A stretch of 6,669 bases of DNA, from NCBI GenBank assembly GCA_003511825.1, contig DOIU01000382.1:1-6669 (forward strand), given 5' to 3'. Shown piece by piece: positions 1-5,992 of this stretch; within the stretch, counting starts at the first letter, position 1, and the number at the start of each line of letters is the position of its first letter. The position numbers and the translations under genes were made by a program. Under the pieces are notes generated by a model. The model saw only the letters and a program-made list of their open reading frames with translations, was not told the origin of the DNA and ran no database searches. Source of the DNA: Gammaproteobacteria bacterium (lineage in GTDB: Bacteria > Pseudomonadota > Gammaproteobacteria > Granulosicoccales > Granulosicoccaceae).

Positions 1-973
1 GTAGATCAGGGTGTAAACTGGTTTCCGGTTCGTTGAGCACCATCAAGGGCGGTGTCCTGGGTGTGAGCAGTGCGGCCACCCAGAGTAAATAGCGCAAAGT
101 CCCGTCGGACAACTCAGACGCGGATAAGGGTCTGAGCAATCCTTCCTGGTGCAGGTTCACCGTAAAGCGACCGTCTTGCTGCACGTTGATGCCTAAGCGT
201 GCGTCGGGGAAGGCATCCGTGACGGCGTCGTGCAATGCCTCGACGTCGCCAATCTCAATGATGGTCTGTAGCGCAGCGGCGAGATCCCGTCCGTCATGAT
301 GCAGCACCGGTGTGCGGGTCCCCAACTGCGGCAACCGGGCCGGTGCCTCTGCATCTGATCGGAAGTGATCGTAGAACCGCCAGCCCCGAATCTGCTCTCG
401 TAACGTGACGACTTCCGGAGCTTTCTCAGGGTGAGCGGGTTGGCTGAACATGCTTTCAAAGTGGCTGGTGTGCTGCGAGATCACTTCCCAACTGCGCTTT
501 GCACGGACCTTGGTTACCGCCCCAGTCCTGTCGACGAGCGATCGTGCCGGCCGATACGCATTACCCGCCCAGATGCACTCACGCTTGATTTCAGGGTCTA
601 ACGCAAACGCCGTCGGGCCCAGATAGCCAGGCGATGGCAGCCCAAGCGAAATCGCATACCCAAAATCATCCCCCGAGAATCCCAAGCGCAACCGTGCTGC
701 CTTCTGCTGTGGCCCTCCTTGTACCGGCACCTCGCCCTTTTGCATGCGCGCAGAAAGGGTTTCAGGCCCGTCCCAAAACGTCGAGCTGAGCCCGCCCTCG
801 CGCGCCAGAGAATTGATGACCCCACCCTGGGCCGTTTCAGACAGTAACCGCAGTGCCTTGTACAGGTTTGATTTACCGCTGGCATTCTCACCCGTAATGA
901 CATTCAATCGCCCGAAGGGGATTTTCAGGTCCAATAACGATCGGTAGTTGCCAATGGCCAGTGTGTTGATCAC
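1..973 (-). CDS. AAA family ATPase (RecF/SMC-like predicted ATPase, COG4637-like), 3' end cut by window
   Basis: The visible 324 residues form an ABC/SMC-type nucleotide-binding ATPase. After a short beta-strand start (residues 2-26, with the family-typical IGNYRSL and LNVITGENASGK), there is a Walker A motif GENASGKS at residues 28-35. An ABC-signature-like LSDGTLRYL lies at 288-296, and a Walker B block LMVLNEPETSLHPDL at 310-324 runs into the window edge. The remaining C-terminus, expected to carry the switch histidine, is outside. Between the motifs is a helical insertion of about 250 residues, as in stand-alone 'AAA_21/predicted ATPase' proteins. These are soluble and mostly of unknown role, some being linked to DNA repair or toxin-antitoxin-like systems. 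The start is GTG at 973: a stop (TAG, 988-986) lies just upstream in frame and no in-frame ATG lies between. The Shine-Dalgarno is weak. The gap to nnrS is 37 bases with no terminator, so co-transcription is likely. Walker B has N314 where many ABC ATPases have Asp, followed by the catalytic E315. The general family is certain; the biological role is unknown. Confidence 0.9.
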   Translation of the reverse strand, partial: MINTLAIGNYRSLLDLKIPFGRLNVITGENASGKSNLYKALRLLSETAQGGVINSLAREGGLSSTFWDGPETLSARMQKGEVPVQGGPQQKAARLRLGFSGDDFGYAISLGLPSPGYLGPTAFALDPEIKRECIWAGNAYRPARSLVDRTGAVTKVRAKRSWEVISQHTSHFESMFSQPAHPEKAPEVVTLREQIRGWRFYDHFRSDAEAPARLPQLGTRTPVLHHDGRDLAAALQTIIEIGDVEALHDAVTDAFPDARLGINVQQDGRFTVNLHQEGLLRPLSASELSDGTLRYLLWVAALLTPRTPPLMVLNEPETSLHPDL

Positions 974-1010
974 GAATGCATCTCGCTATCTGGATCCCGA
1001 CCGACTGGCC

Positions 1011-2171
1011 TCACAACAACCGCAACCCCGAATCAGACTCCGGCTCCGGCCGCGCAAGAATCGGCCAGTACAGTGCCGCCAGCCACAAGAACGCCAATGA
1101 CCAGCCCCATTGGGCGAGGTGTATCCAGAGGATGTAGTGGCTGGGGAAGGCAATGGGCATAAAGACGCGCACGACAGCGGTGGCGGCGAGCAGGGCGAAG
1201 ATGCCGTTAACGCTGGCGGGTGGCTCGAAGACATTGCGGTTGGTGTGGCCGAGGCCGATGCGGGCCATGATGGAGGAGCAAAGTAAGCCGATACCCCCGG
1301 CGGCAAGGCCATGGATGGCTTGGGATTCATTAACCAGGTCTAGCCCGGTGAAGCCGTAGAGCAGCATGCCACTGATCATAAACGCGTAGGAGACGTGCAG
1401 CGGCCAGAGCAGAGTAATGCGCCAGATGCGTGGGTGATACCAGCGCACGGCGCGTATCAGGTGCGTGGCGGCGAGCGGGAAGGCGATGACGCTGGTGGCC
1501 CAATGTGTCGGGAAGAATGCCGCAGCGATCATCAGCGCCAGGAAGCCCACGATAGCGAAGATATCGATCCACTTGCTGTTCGGCATTTCGGGCAGGCCCA
1601 AGGCCTTTTCAGTAAAGAACGGGATGAGCCGCCGCATCATGGTGAGGTTAATCGCCAGCACCAGGAACAGGCCAAGGGTGATGCCGTAGTCTGCGCCTTG
1701 GCTGTACCAGCCTGCAACGCCTGCGTAGAACAGGGCATTGGCGAGGAACAGCATCAGGAATTTAGAGGCGAGCCCCATTTGCTTCCATTGGCGTGCGCGG
1801 ATGATTGGCACCACAAAGTGCAAGAACAGGCCGAGGGCGAAGCTGAGGTCCAGCAGTGCGATCAACCACAATGGGCTATTGATCAGGTAGCCCAGGCGCG
1901 CGCCCACCCAAAAGGCAAAGATCAACGCGAGTAGCCGGCCAGAGGCTGAGTTGGCGCCGGTCCAGTTCATGACGGCCGTGAGCAAAAAGCCGGTGACTGT
2001 GGCGAGTGCGTAGCCAAAGACCATTTCGTGGGCGTGCCAGTGTAGCGGTACCACGCCCGCTAACGGCATGCGTGGCAGCGGGTAGTTCCACCACCATACC
2101 CACATGGCCAGGCTGGCGAATACCGCACCGCCCAAGAAGAAAGAACGAAAGGCCCGGTCAAAGAAAAACAT
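1011..2171 (-). CDS. nnrS: NnrS family heme-copper membrane protein (nitric oxide stress)
   Basis: This encodes 386 residues, the usual length for NnrS. The protein is almost entirely hydrophobic, with roughly a dozen predicted membrane helices spanning residues 10-370 and a short polar C-terminal tail. Family landmarks are HWHAHEM (44-50) after the first helix, GFLLTAVMNWTG (61-72), RRLIPFFT (180-187), LHV (258-260), and IHGLAAGGIG (286-295) followed by ARIGLGHTNR (303-312). The conserved histidines H44, H46, H48, H259, H287 and H309 are candidate heme and copper ligands. In characterised proteobacteria NnrS is an inner-membrane heme- and copper-containing protein that protects metabolism during nitric oxide exposure, probably by limiting iron-nitrosyl complex formation; it is not itself a nitric oxide reductase. 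The ATG at 2171 is preceded by an AGG Shine-Dalgarno nine bases upstream. No denitrification genes are visible nearby; katG lies upstream and an ATPase gene follows after 37 bases. No clear NsrR, NorR or FNR site was recognised. Confidence 0.95.
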   Translation of the reverse strand: MFFFDRAFRSFFLGGAVFASLAMWVWWWNYPLPRMPLAGVVPLHWHAHEMVFGYALATVTGFLLTAVMNWTGANSASGRLLALIFAFWVGARLGYLINSPLWLIALLDLSFALGLFLHFVVPIIRARQWKQMGLASKFLMLFLANALFYAGVAGWYSQGADYGITLGLFLVLAINLTMMRRLIPFFTEKALGLPEMPNSKWIDIFAIVGFLALMIAAAFFPTHWATSVIAFPLAATHLIRAVRWYHPRIWRITLLWPLHVSYAFMISGMLLYGFTGLDLVNESQAIHGLAAGGIGLLCSSIMARIGLGHTNRNVFEPPASVNGIFALLAATAVVRVFMPIAFPSHYILWIHLAQWGWSLAFLWLAALYWPILARPEPESDSGLRLL

Positions 2172-2258
2172 CGCTGCTTACCTGCACTTACGGTTGCTAT
2201 TGCTACGTCCGCCGAACGTTCTTTGCGACGACTTGGCGGTTTGCTCAGTACACTCCTC

Positions 2259-2287
2259 ACTATAGGGGATTTTGAGCGCCGAGAACA
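2259..2287 (-). promoter_or_regulatory. Possible nnrS promoter (good -10, poor -35)
   Basis: Reading the minus strand, a TATAGT hexamer (2264-2259) matches the sigma70 -10 consensus in five of six positions and lies about 88 bases before the nnrS ATG. At 17-base spacing the -35 position reads TGTTCT (2287-2282), a poor match. If the promoter is real, it probably needs an activator. The leader between it and nnrS contains a CCGCC/GGCGG inverted pair (2209-2213 and 2235-2239). Weak evidence; position only. Confidence 0.3.
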
Positions 2288-2312
2288 GGGATGTATCGGG
2301 GTGGTAGGGGGC

Positions 2313-2357
2313 GGGTCCAGACCAGCGCCGGCGTGTGCCGATCGCTGGCCTGAACCC
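2313..2357. repeat. Strong 45-base stem-loop between katG and nnrS, possible transcription end for katG
   Basis: Two 15-base arms (2313-2327 and 2343-2357) pair completely when read as minus-strand RNA, with two G-U wobbles. Inside the 15-base loop an additional CGGC/GCCG pair can form around ACAC, making a long extended hairpin. It begins 17 bases after the katG stop codon, where a terminator is expected. No run of U follows on either strand, so it is not a canonical intrinsic terminator. It may stabilise the katG mRNA 3' end, act as a Rho-assisted terminator, or be a REP-like dispersed element. No second copy is present in this window. Confidence 0.6.
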
Positions 2358-2373
2358 GTCTTGCATGCCGCGT

Positions 2374-4656
2374 TTAGGCGGACGCGGCAGACGACGCTGC
2401 GTGTGTGGGTGAGGTGCCGGCTGTGCGTGAGGGCGTGTCGTCTAAGCCGCCCGCACTGGCGTGGGTGATGTCAAAACGGTCGAGGTTCATGACCTTATCC
2501 CAGGCGTGCACAAAGTCCTGGACGAATTGCGCTTCTGCGTGGGCCGTGCCGTAGACTTCGGCGAGCGCGCGCAGTTGCGAGTTGGAGCCGAAGATCAAGT
2601 CCACGCGGGTGCCTGTCCACAAGAGGTCACCGGTCGCGCGGTCACGCCCCTCAAAGAGTTCGTCGTCGTCGGAGGTGGCGGACCAGGTAATGCCCATATC
2701 GAGTAAGTGGGTGAAGAAGTCATTGCTCAACACGCCCGGGCGATGGGTGAAAACGCCGTGAGGCGATTGGTCTGCATTGATGTTTAAGACGCGCAGACCA
2801 CCGACCAAGACGGTCATTTCGGGCGCGGTGAGGGTGAGCAATTGCGCGCGGTCGACTAGCATCTCTTCGGCGGAGACACTGAAGCGCGCCCGCTGGTAGT
2901 TGCGGAAGCCATCGGCTGCCGGTTCCAGCACCGCAAAGGAGTCGACGTCCGTCTGCTCTTGGTTGGCGTCGGTTCGACCGGGTGTGAAAGGTACGGTAAC
3001 GGTATGGCCCGCGTCCTTCGCCGCTTGCTCGACGGCGGCGCAGCCGCCGAGGACGATCACATCCGCCAGTGACACGGCCTTGCCATCGGTGTGCGCGTCA
3101 TTGAAGTCGCGCTGAATCGACTCAAGTGCGTTGATGACCCGACCCAACTGCTCCGGTTGATTCACCGCCCAGTCCTTTTGCGGTGCGAGACGCAGCCGTG
3201 CACCGTTGGCGCCGCCGCGTTTGTCTGAGCCGCGAAACGTTGAGGCCGATGCCCAGGCGGTGGCGATCAGTTGTGAAACTGACAACCCCGACCCCAGGAT
3301 CTTGGTTTTGAGTGCGTCGATATCCGCATCGTCGATCAAGACATGGGTCACGGGAGGCAGCGGGTCTTGCCAGATGAGTTCTTCTGCGGGCACTTCGGCA
3401 CCCAGGTAACGCGAACGCGGCCCCATGTCGCGATGCGTGAGTTTGAACCAGGCGCGGGCAAAGGCGTCGGCGAAGGCGTCAGGGTTGGCATGGAAGAAGC
3501 GCGAAATCGGCTCGTAAATTGGGTCCATACGCAGCGCCAAGTCCGCCGTGGTCATAATGGGCGCGTGTGCGCGCGAGGGATCATGCGCGTCGGGCACGCT
3601 GCCATCACCTGTGCCGTCTTTGGGTATCCACTGGTGCGCGCCTGCAGGGCTTTTGGTCAGCTCCCATTCGTAGCCGAACAAGACGTCGAAGTAGCCATTG
3701 TCCCAGGTTGTGGGTGCTTCCGTCCAAGCGCCCTCAATACCACTGGTAATAGTGTCGACGCCCTTGCCGCTGCCGAAGGCGTTTTTCCAGCCCAAACCTT
3801 GTTCTGCAATGGTGGCCCCTTCAGGTTCGGGGCCGACGAGTGCGGCGTCTCCGGCGCCATGGCATTTGCCAAAGGTATGACCACCGGCGACCAGAGCGAC
3901 GGTTTCTTCATCATTCATGGCCATGCGCGCAAAGGTTTCGCGGATGTCGCGACCGGATGCGACGGGGTCTGGGTTGCCATTCGGACCTTCCGGGTTCACA
4001 TAGATGAGTCCCATTTGGACAGCAGCGAGTGGGTTTTCCAGGTCGCGATCGCCACTGTAGCGCTTGTCACCTAGCCAGGTGTCTTCCGCGCCCCAGTAAA
4101 TGTCTTCCTCGGGTTCCCAGACGTCTGCGCGGCCGCCAGCAAAGCCAAAGGTCTTAAAGCCCATGGAGTCCAGTGCGCAGTTGCCGGCATAAATCAGCAA
4201 GTCTGCCCAGGACAAGCTGTTGCCGTATTTTTGTTTGATTGGCCACAAAAGCATGCGCGCTTTGTCTAGATTGGCGTTGTCGGGCCAACTGTTCAGCGGC
4301 GCAAAACGCTGAGTACCTGTGCCGGCGCCACCTCGGCCATCACCGGTTCGGTACGTGCCCGCGCTGTGCCAGGCCATGCGAATAAAGAGAGGCCCGTAGT
4401 GGCCATAGTCGGCTGGCCACCAGTCTTGTGAGGTGGTCATCAGCGTGAACAAATCTTCGCGTAAGGCGTTCAGGTCTAGGGTGCTGAATGCCTCCGCATA
4501 GTTAAAGTCAGCGCCCATCGGATCTGACAGGTCTGAATGTTGGTGTAAAATAGAAAGTCGCAGTTGGTTTGGCCACCAATCGCGATTGTCGGTGCCGCTG
4601 CCGGCGGCATGTTTTCCAGAAGCGCCCGAAAAAGGGCAGGTCATTGGTTCACTCAT
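2374..4656 (-). CDS. katG: Catalase-peroxidase KatG
   Basis: This is a complete 760-residue bifunctional heme catalase-peroxidase (class I peroxidase) that breaks down hydrogen peroxide in the cytoplasm and also has peroxidase activity. The N-terminal, heme-binding half carries the distal site R93, W96, H97 within RMAWHSAGTYRTGDGRGG. Y219 (in GLIYVNPEGP) and M245 (in ARMAMNDEE) complete the Met-Tyr-Trp adduct with W96 that catalase activity requires. The proximal heme ligand is H260 in VAGGHTFGKCHG, with W311 and D378 as its partners. S305 in TITSGIE matches Mycobacterium tuberculosis S315, and R416 in RYLGAEVP matches its mobile arginine. The C-terminal half is the usual heme-less duplicated domain. 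All catalytic residues are present. The canonical end DKVMNLDRFD stops at residue 729, and an unusual 31-residue Ala/Ser/Thr-rich tail follows. There is no signal peptide. The start ATG at 4656 follows a GGGGGA Shine-Dalgarno. Upstream lie a promoter and an OxyR-like site, suggesting peroxide induction. The gene stands alone, with a strong stem-loop just after it. Confidence 0.98.
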   Translation of the reverse strand: MSEPMTCPFSGASGKHAAGSGTDNRDWWPNQLRLSILHQHSDLSDPMGADFNYAEAFSTLDLNALREDLFTLMTTSQDWWPADYGHYGPLFIRMAWHSAGTYRTGDGRGGAGTGTQRFAPLNSWPDNANLDKARMLLWPIKQKYGNSLSWADLLIYAGNCALDSMGFKTFGFAGGRADVWEPEEDIYWGAEDTWLGDKRYSGDRDLENPLAAVQMGLIYVNPEGPNGNPDPVASGRDIRETFARMAMNDEETVALVAGGHTFGKCHGAGDAALVGPEPEGATIAEQGLGWKNAFGSGKGVDTITSGIEGAWTEAPTTWDNGYFDVLFGYEWELTKSPAGAHQWIPKDGTGDGSVPDAHDPSRAHAPIMTTADLALRMDPIYEPISRFFHANPDAFADAFARAWFKLTHRDMGPRSRYLGAEVPAEELIWQDPLPPVTHVLIDDADIDALKTKILGSGLSVSQLIATAWASASTFRGSDKRGGANGARLRLAPQKDWAVNQPEQLGRVINALESIQRDFNDAHTDGKAVSLADVIVLGGCAAVEQAAKDAGHTVTVPFTPGRTDANQEQTDVDSFAVLEPAADGFRNYQRARFSVSAEEMLVDRAQLLTLTAPEMTVLVGGLRVLNINADQSPHGVFTHRPGVLSNDFFTHLLDMGITWSATSDDDELFEGRDRATGDLLWTGTRVDLIFGSNSQLRALAEVYGTAHAEAQFVQDFVHAWDKVMNLDRFDITHASAGGLDDTPSRTAGTSPTHAASSAASA

Positions 4657-4697
4657 TACGTCGTCCCCCGTCCAGTTTTTTGTCTCAGCACAATAAA

Positions 4698-4726
4698 TTT
4701 ATACGCCAAGCTACGATTGGTCTAAT
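4698..4726 (-). promoter_or_regulatory. Predicted katG sigma70 promoter
   Basis: On the minus strand the -10 element TATAAA (4703-4698) is separated by 17 bases from a -35 element ATTAGA (4726-4721). The -10 is a good match and the -35 only a half match, as is common at activator-dependent promoters. Transcription would start near 4691, giving a leader of about 35 bases that ends in the GGGGGA ribosome binding site before the ATG at 4656. The -35 element lies inside the OxyR-like site. Confidence 0.5.
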
Positions 4727-4748
4727 CGATTGCATAGATCAAATCGAT
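4712..4748. promoter_or_regulatory. OxyR-like operator and dyad cluster upstream of katG
   Basis: The OxyR consensus is two ATAGntnnnanCTAT units separated by seven bases. The right unit at 4734-4748 matches nine of ten defined positions (ATAG, t, a, CGAT). The left unit at 4712-4726 matches only about four of ten. The site overlaps the predicted -35 and is centred near -40, where an activator would contact RNA polymerase. The same stretch holds a perfect seven-base inverted pair ATCGATT/AATCGAT (4725-4731 and 4742-4748) and a repeated CGATTG (4714 and 4727). OxyR is the expected katG activator in gammaproteobacteria, but another regulator could use the ATCGAT dyads. Confidence 0.4.
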
Positions 4749-4853
4749 AGGTTTTTTCTTAATAAGTGGACTGGCAGTGTATTCACATGAAAATGCGCTG
4801 CAGCAATCGTCGTTATGCAGGGCGACTCGGAGCAACGTGTCTTTGGAGCCATG

Positions 4854-4879
4854 AAAAAGGCCGGGAATATCCCGGCCTT
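4854..4879 (-). terminator. Intrinsic terminator of the secreted-protein gene
   Basis: On the minus strand a perfect nine-base stem (AAGGCCGGG pairing with CCCGGCCTT, 4879-4857) encloses the five-base loop ATATT. The 3' arm runs into five consecutive T residues (4858-4854). It lies 44 bases beyond the stop of the gene at 4923-5885. This is a textbook factor-independent terminator, and it isolates that gene from katG downstream. The interval from here to the katG control region (about 4750-4853) shows no gene or other recognisable element. Confidence 0.92.
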
Positions 4880-4922
4880 GAAGGGTGTGTGGGGTTGTGC
4901 GTTGCAGCGTTTTTGGCGGGAC

Positions 4923-5885
4923 TTACTGTGTTACCGTGCTGATGTCGTCACCGGTTTGTGCGTCTTTAATCAGGGTGCGGGTAGCGTTTTCGCCGTTAAC
5001 CTTGCCGAACACGGCGATTTCCTGGCTGCTGTTACCGTTCATATCCGGTACGGCCGAGAGGCTGATGGCGGTGAAGTATTGGCCGAAGCTGGGCAAGGTT
5101 CGCACCTCATCGCCTGACAGAGCGTCGCGAATCACCACAAAGGTGTGCTCAGTCTCGTCTGTGTACAGGGTTGCAATTTCAGCCATGCCATTACCATCCG
5201 TATCACTTAAGGCGGTCTGCATCTGGTAGGTGACCTGAAGGGGGCTCGGCGTGTCGGCGGCAACGTGAATGTCGGTGATAGCCAATCTGACATAGTGATA
5301 GCTGCCGCTACTCGTGCGGTAGGCGACCAGGCTGTTTTTATTCACAATCTCAATGCCGCTCAATTGCTTGAGTTGCGTGGCATCGATAACGTCTGTGGGG
5401 TCATCAACGCCAGAGAATGCGAGCACACCAAAGCCAAACTTCAGGTACACCTCGGCTAACGGATACCCGTTGACGTCAGGTGCGGTAAAGTTGTTCATCC
5501 CGCCAGAATAGCCTTGTCCGGTTGGCCCGATGCTAGACATCTTATCGACAAAAATCGGTTGCACGCTGCCCGTGTGTGTGCCGGTGTAACTGTTGCCTAG
5601 GGTGAAGTAGTTGTTTTTATTCTCTTGCGGGGAGTGCAGGCGCGTGCCGTCCCAGGAGCTGCTGCTGCCCCACATATCAAAGGCGGTGTCCGTGTCTAGC
5701 GTTACGCCGTATTCAAAGGCATCGCCCGTGCTAAATGCGGAGGATAGAGCCGAATCCACGGCGGTGACGGTACCGCTGAGAGTGACTTGCAGTATGTCTG
5801 AGTGTGCCAGAGTTGGCAAATTGGCGGCCGATAAAACAACGAAGGGAACCGCGATTGCACCACGTACTTTCCTTAAAACGCTCAT
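4923..5885 (-). CDS. Predicted secreted protein with C-terminal calcium-loop (FG-GAP/VCBS-like) repeats, function unknown
   Basis: I do not recognise a named family for this complete 320-residue protein. Residues 1-29 form a Sec signal peptide: charged start RKVR, hydrophobic core IAVPFVVLSAA, likely cleavage after LAHS. Residues 30-210 look all-beta; the stretch around LSGTVTAVDSALSSAFSTGDAFEYGVTLD resembles the N-terminal domains of PEP-CTERM or 'choice-of-anchor' exported proteins, yet there is no PEP-CTERM or other sorting tail. Residues 226-320 hold two related units about 53 residues apart. Each has a calcium-type loop (DTDGNGMAEIA at 228; DMNGNSSQEIA at 281), then beta strands and a DA-x-[ST]-G-D-[DE] turn (254 and 308). 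Such loops are typical of FG-GAP/VCBS and integrin-like beta-propeller blades, but two units are too few for a propeller. A location in the periplasm or outside the cell is inferred. The ATG at 5885 has a good AGGAG site seven bases upstream. Its own promoter and terminator make it a single-gene unit. Confidence 0.85.
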   Translation of the reverse strand: MSVLRKVRGAIAVPFVVLSAANLPTLAHSDILQVTLSGTVTAVDSALSSAFSTGDAFEYGVTLDTDTAFDMWGSSSSWDGTRLHSPQENKNNYFTLGNSYTGTHTGSVQPIFVDKMSSIGPTGQGYSGGMNNFTAPDVNGYPLAEVYLKFGFGVLAFSGVDDPTDVIDATQLKQLSGIEIVNKNSLVAYRTSSGSYHYVRLAITDIHVAADTPSPLQVTYQMQTALSDTDGNGMAEIATLYTDETEHTFVVIRDALSGDEVRTLPSFGQYFTAISLSAVPDMNGNSSQEIAVFGKVNGENATRTLIKDAQTGDDISTVTQ

Positions 5886-5913
5886 GGTATTTCTCCTGTC
5901 AAAAAACTGTCCC

Positions 5914-5934
5914 TGATCAAGCGCTTACGTGATC
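5914..5934. promoter_or_regulatory. Possible LacI-type operator core in the leader of the secreted-protein gene
   Basis: The perfect eight-base palindrome AAGCGCTT (5919-5926) is flanked by two TGATC copies (5914-5918 and 5930-5934). AAGCGCTT is the core of many LacI-family operators, though the outer flanks here do not extend the symmetry. It lies between the predicted transcription start and the ATG at 5885, where a repressor could block transcription. A short palindrome can occur by chance. Confidence 0.25.
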
Positions 5935-5951
5935 GTTTAGTCTCTTGAAAG

Positions 5952-5979
5952 ATTAATGCCAATAGACGAGGTAAGTCAA
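5952..5979 (-). promoter_or_regulatory. Predicted sigma70 promoter of the secreted-protein gene
   Basis: On the minus strand TTGACT (5979-5974) matches the -35 consensus in five of six bases, and ATTAAT (5957-5952) matches the -10 in four of six, with a 16-base spacer. Transcription would start near 5945, giving a leader of about 60 bases. It lies in the 107-base gap after the reductase gene, where no terminator is visible, so some read-through from that gene is also possible. Confidence 0.5.
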
Positions 5980-5992
5980 GCAATGCTGAGGG

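Noticed and set aside
974..1010. Possible terminator between nnrS and the ATPase gene
   Set aside because: No stable stem followed by a T-run is visible in these 37 bases.
1395..1934. Plus-strand open frame of 179 codons opposite nnrS, rich in Gln and Glu
   Set aside because: Its composition is what antisense reading of a hydrophobic membrane protein produces; nnrS on the other strand is unambiguous.
2271..2284. FNR-like box TTGAGCGCCGAGAA upstream of nnrS
   Set aside because: Only the first half fits the TTGAT-N4-ATCAA consensus; the second half matches two of five positions.
3343..4074. Long plus-strand open frame (243 codons) opposite katG
   Set aside because: It is antisense to a fully conserved KatG coding region, shows no recognisable domain, and is explained by the codon bias of the real gene.
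4725..4757. Plus-strand hairpin ATCGATT/AATCGAT followed by six T residues, resembling a terminator
   Set aside because: The stem is short and AT-rich and no plus-strand gene precedes it; an operator for katG explains the dyad better.
4787..4939. Short plus-strand frame starting ATGAAAATG, about 50 codons
   Set aside because: It reads straight through the terminator stem and into the antisense of the secreted-protein gene, and has no ribosome binding site or protein-like character.
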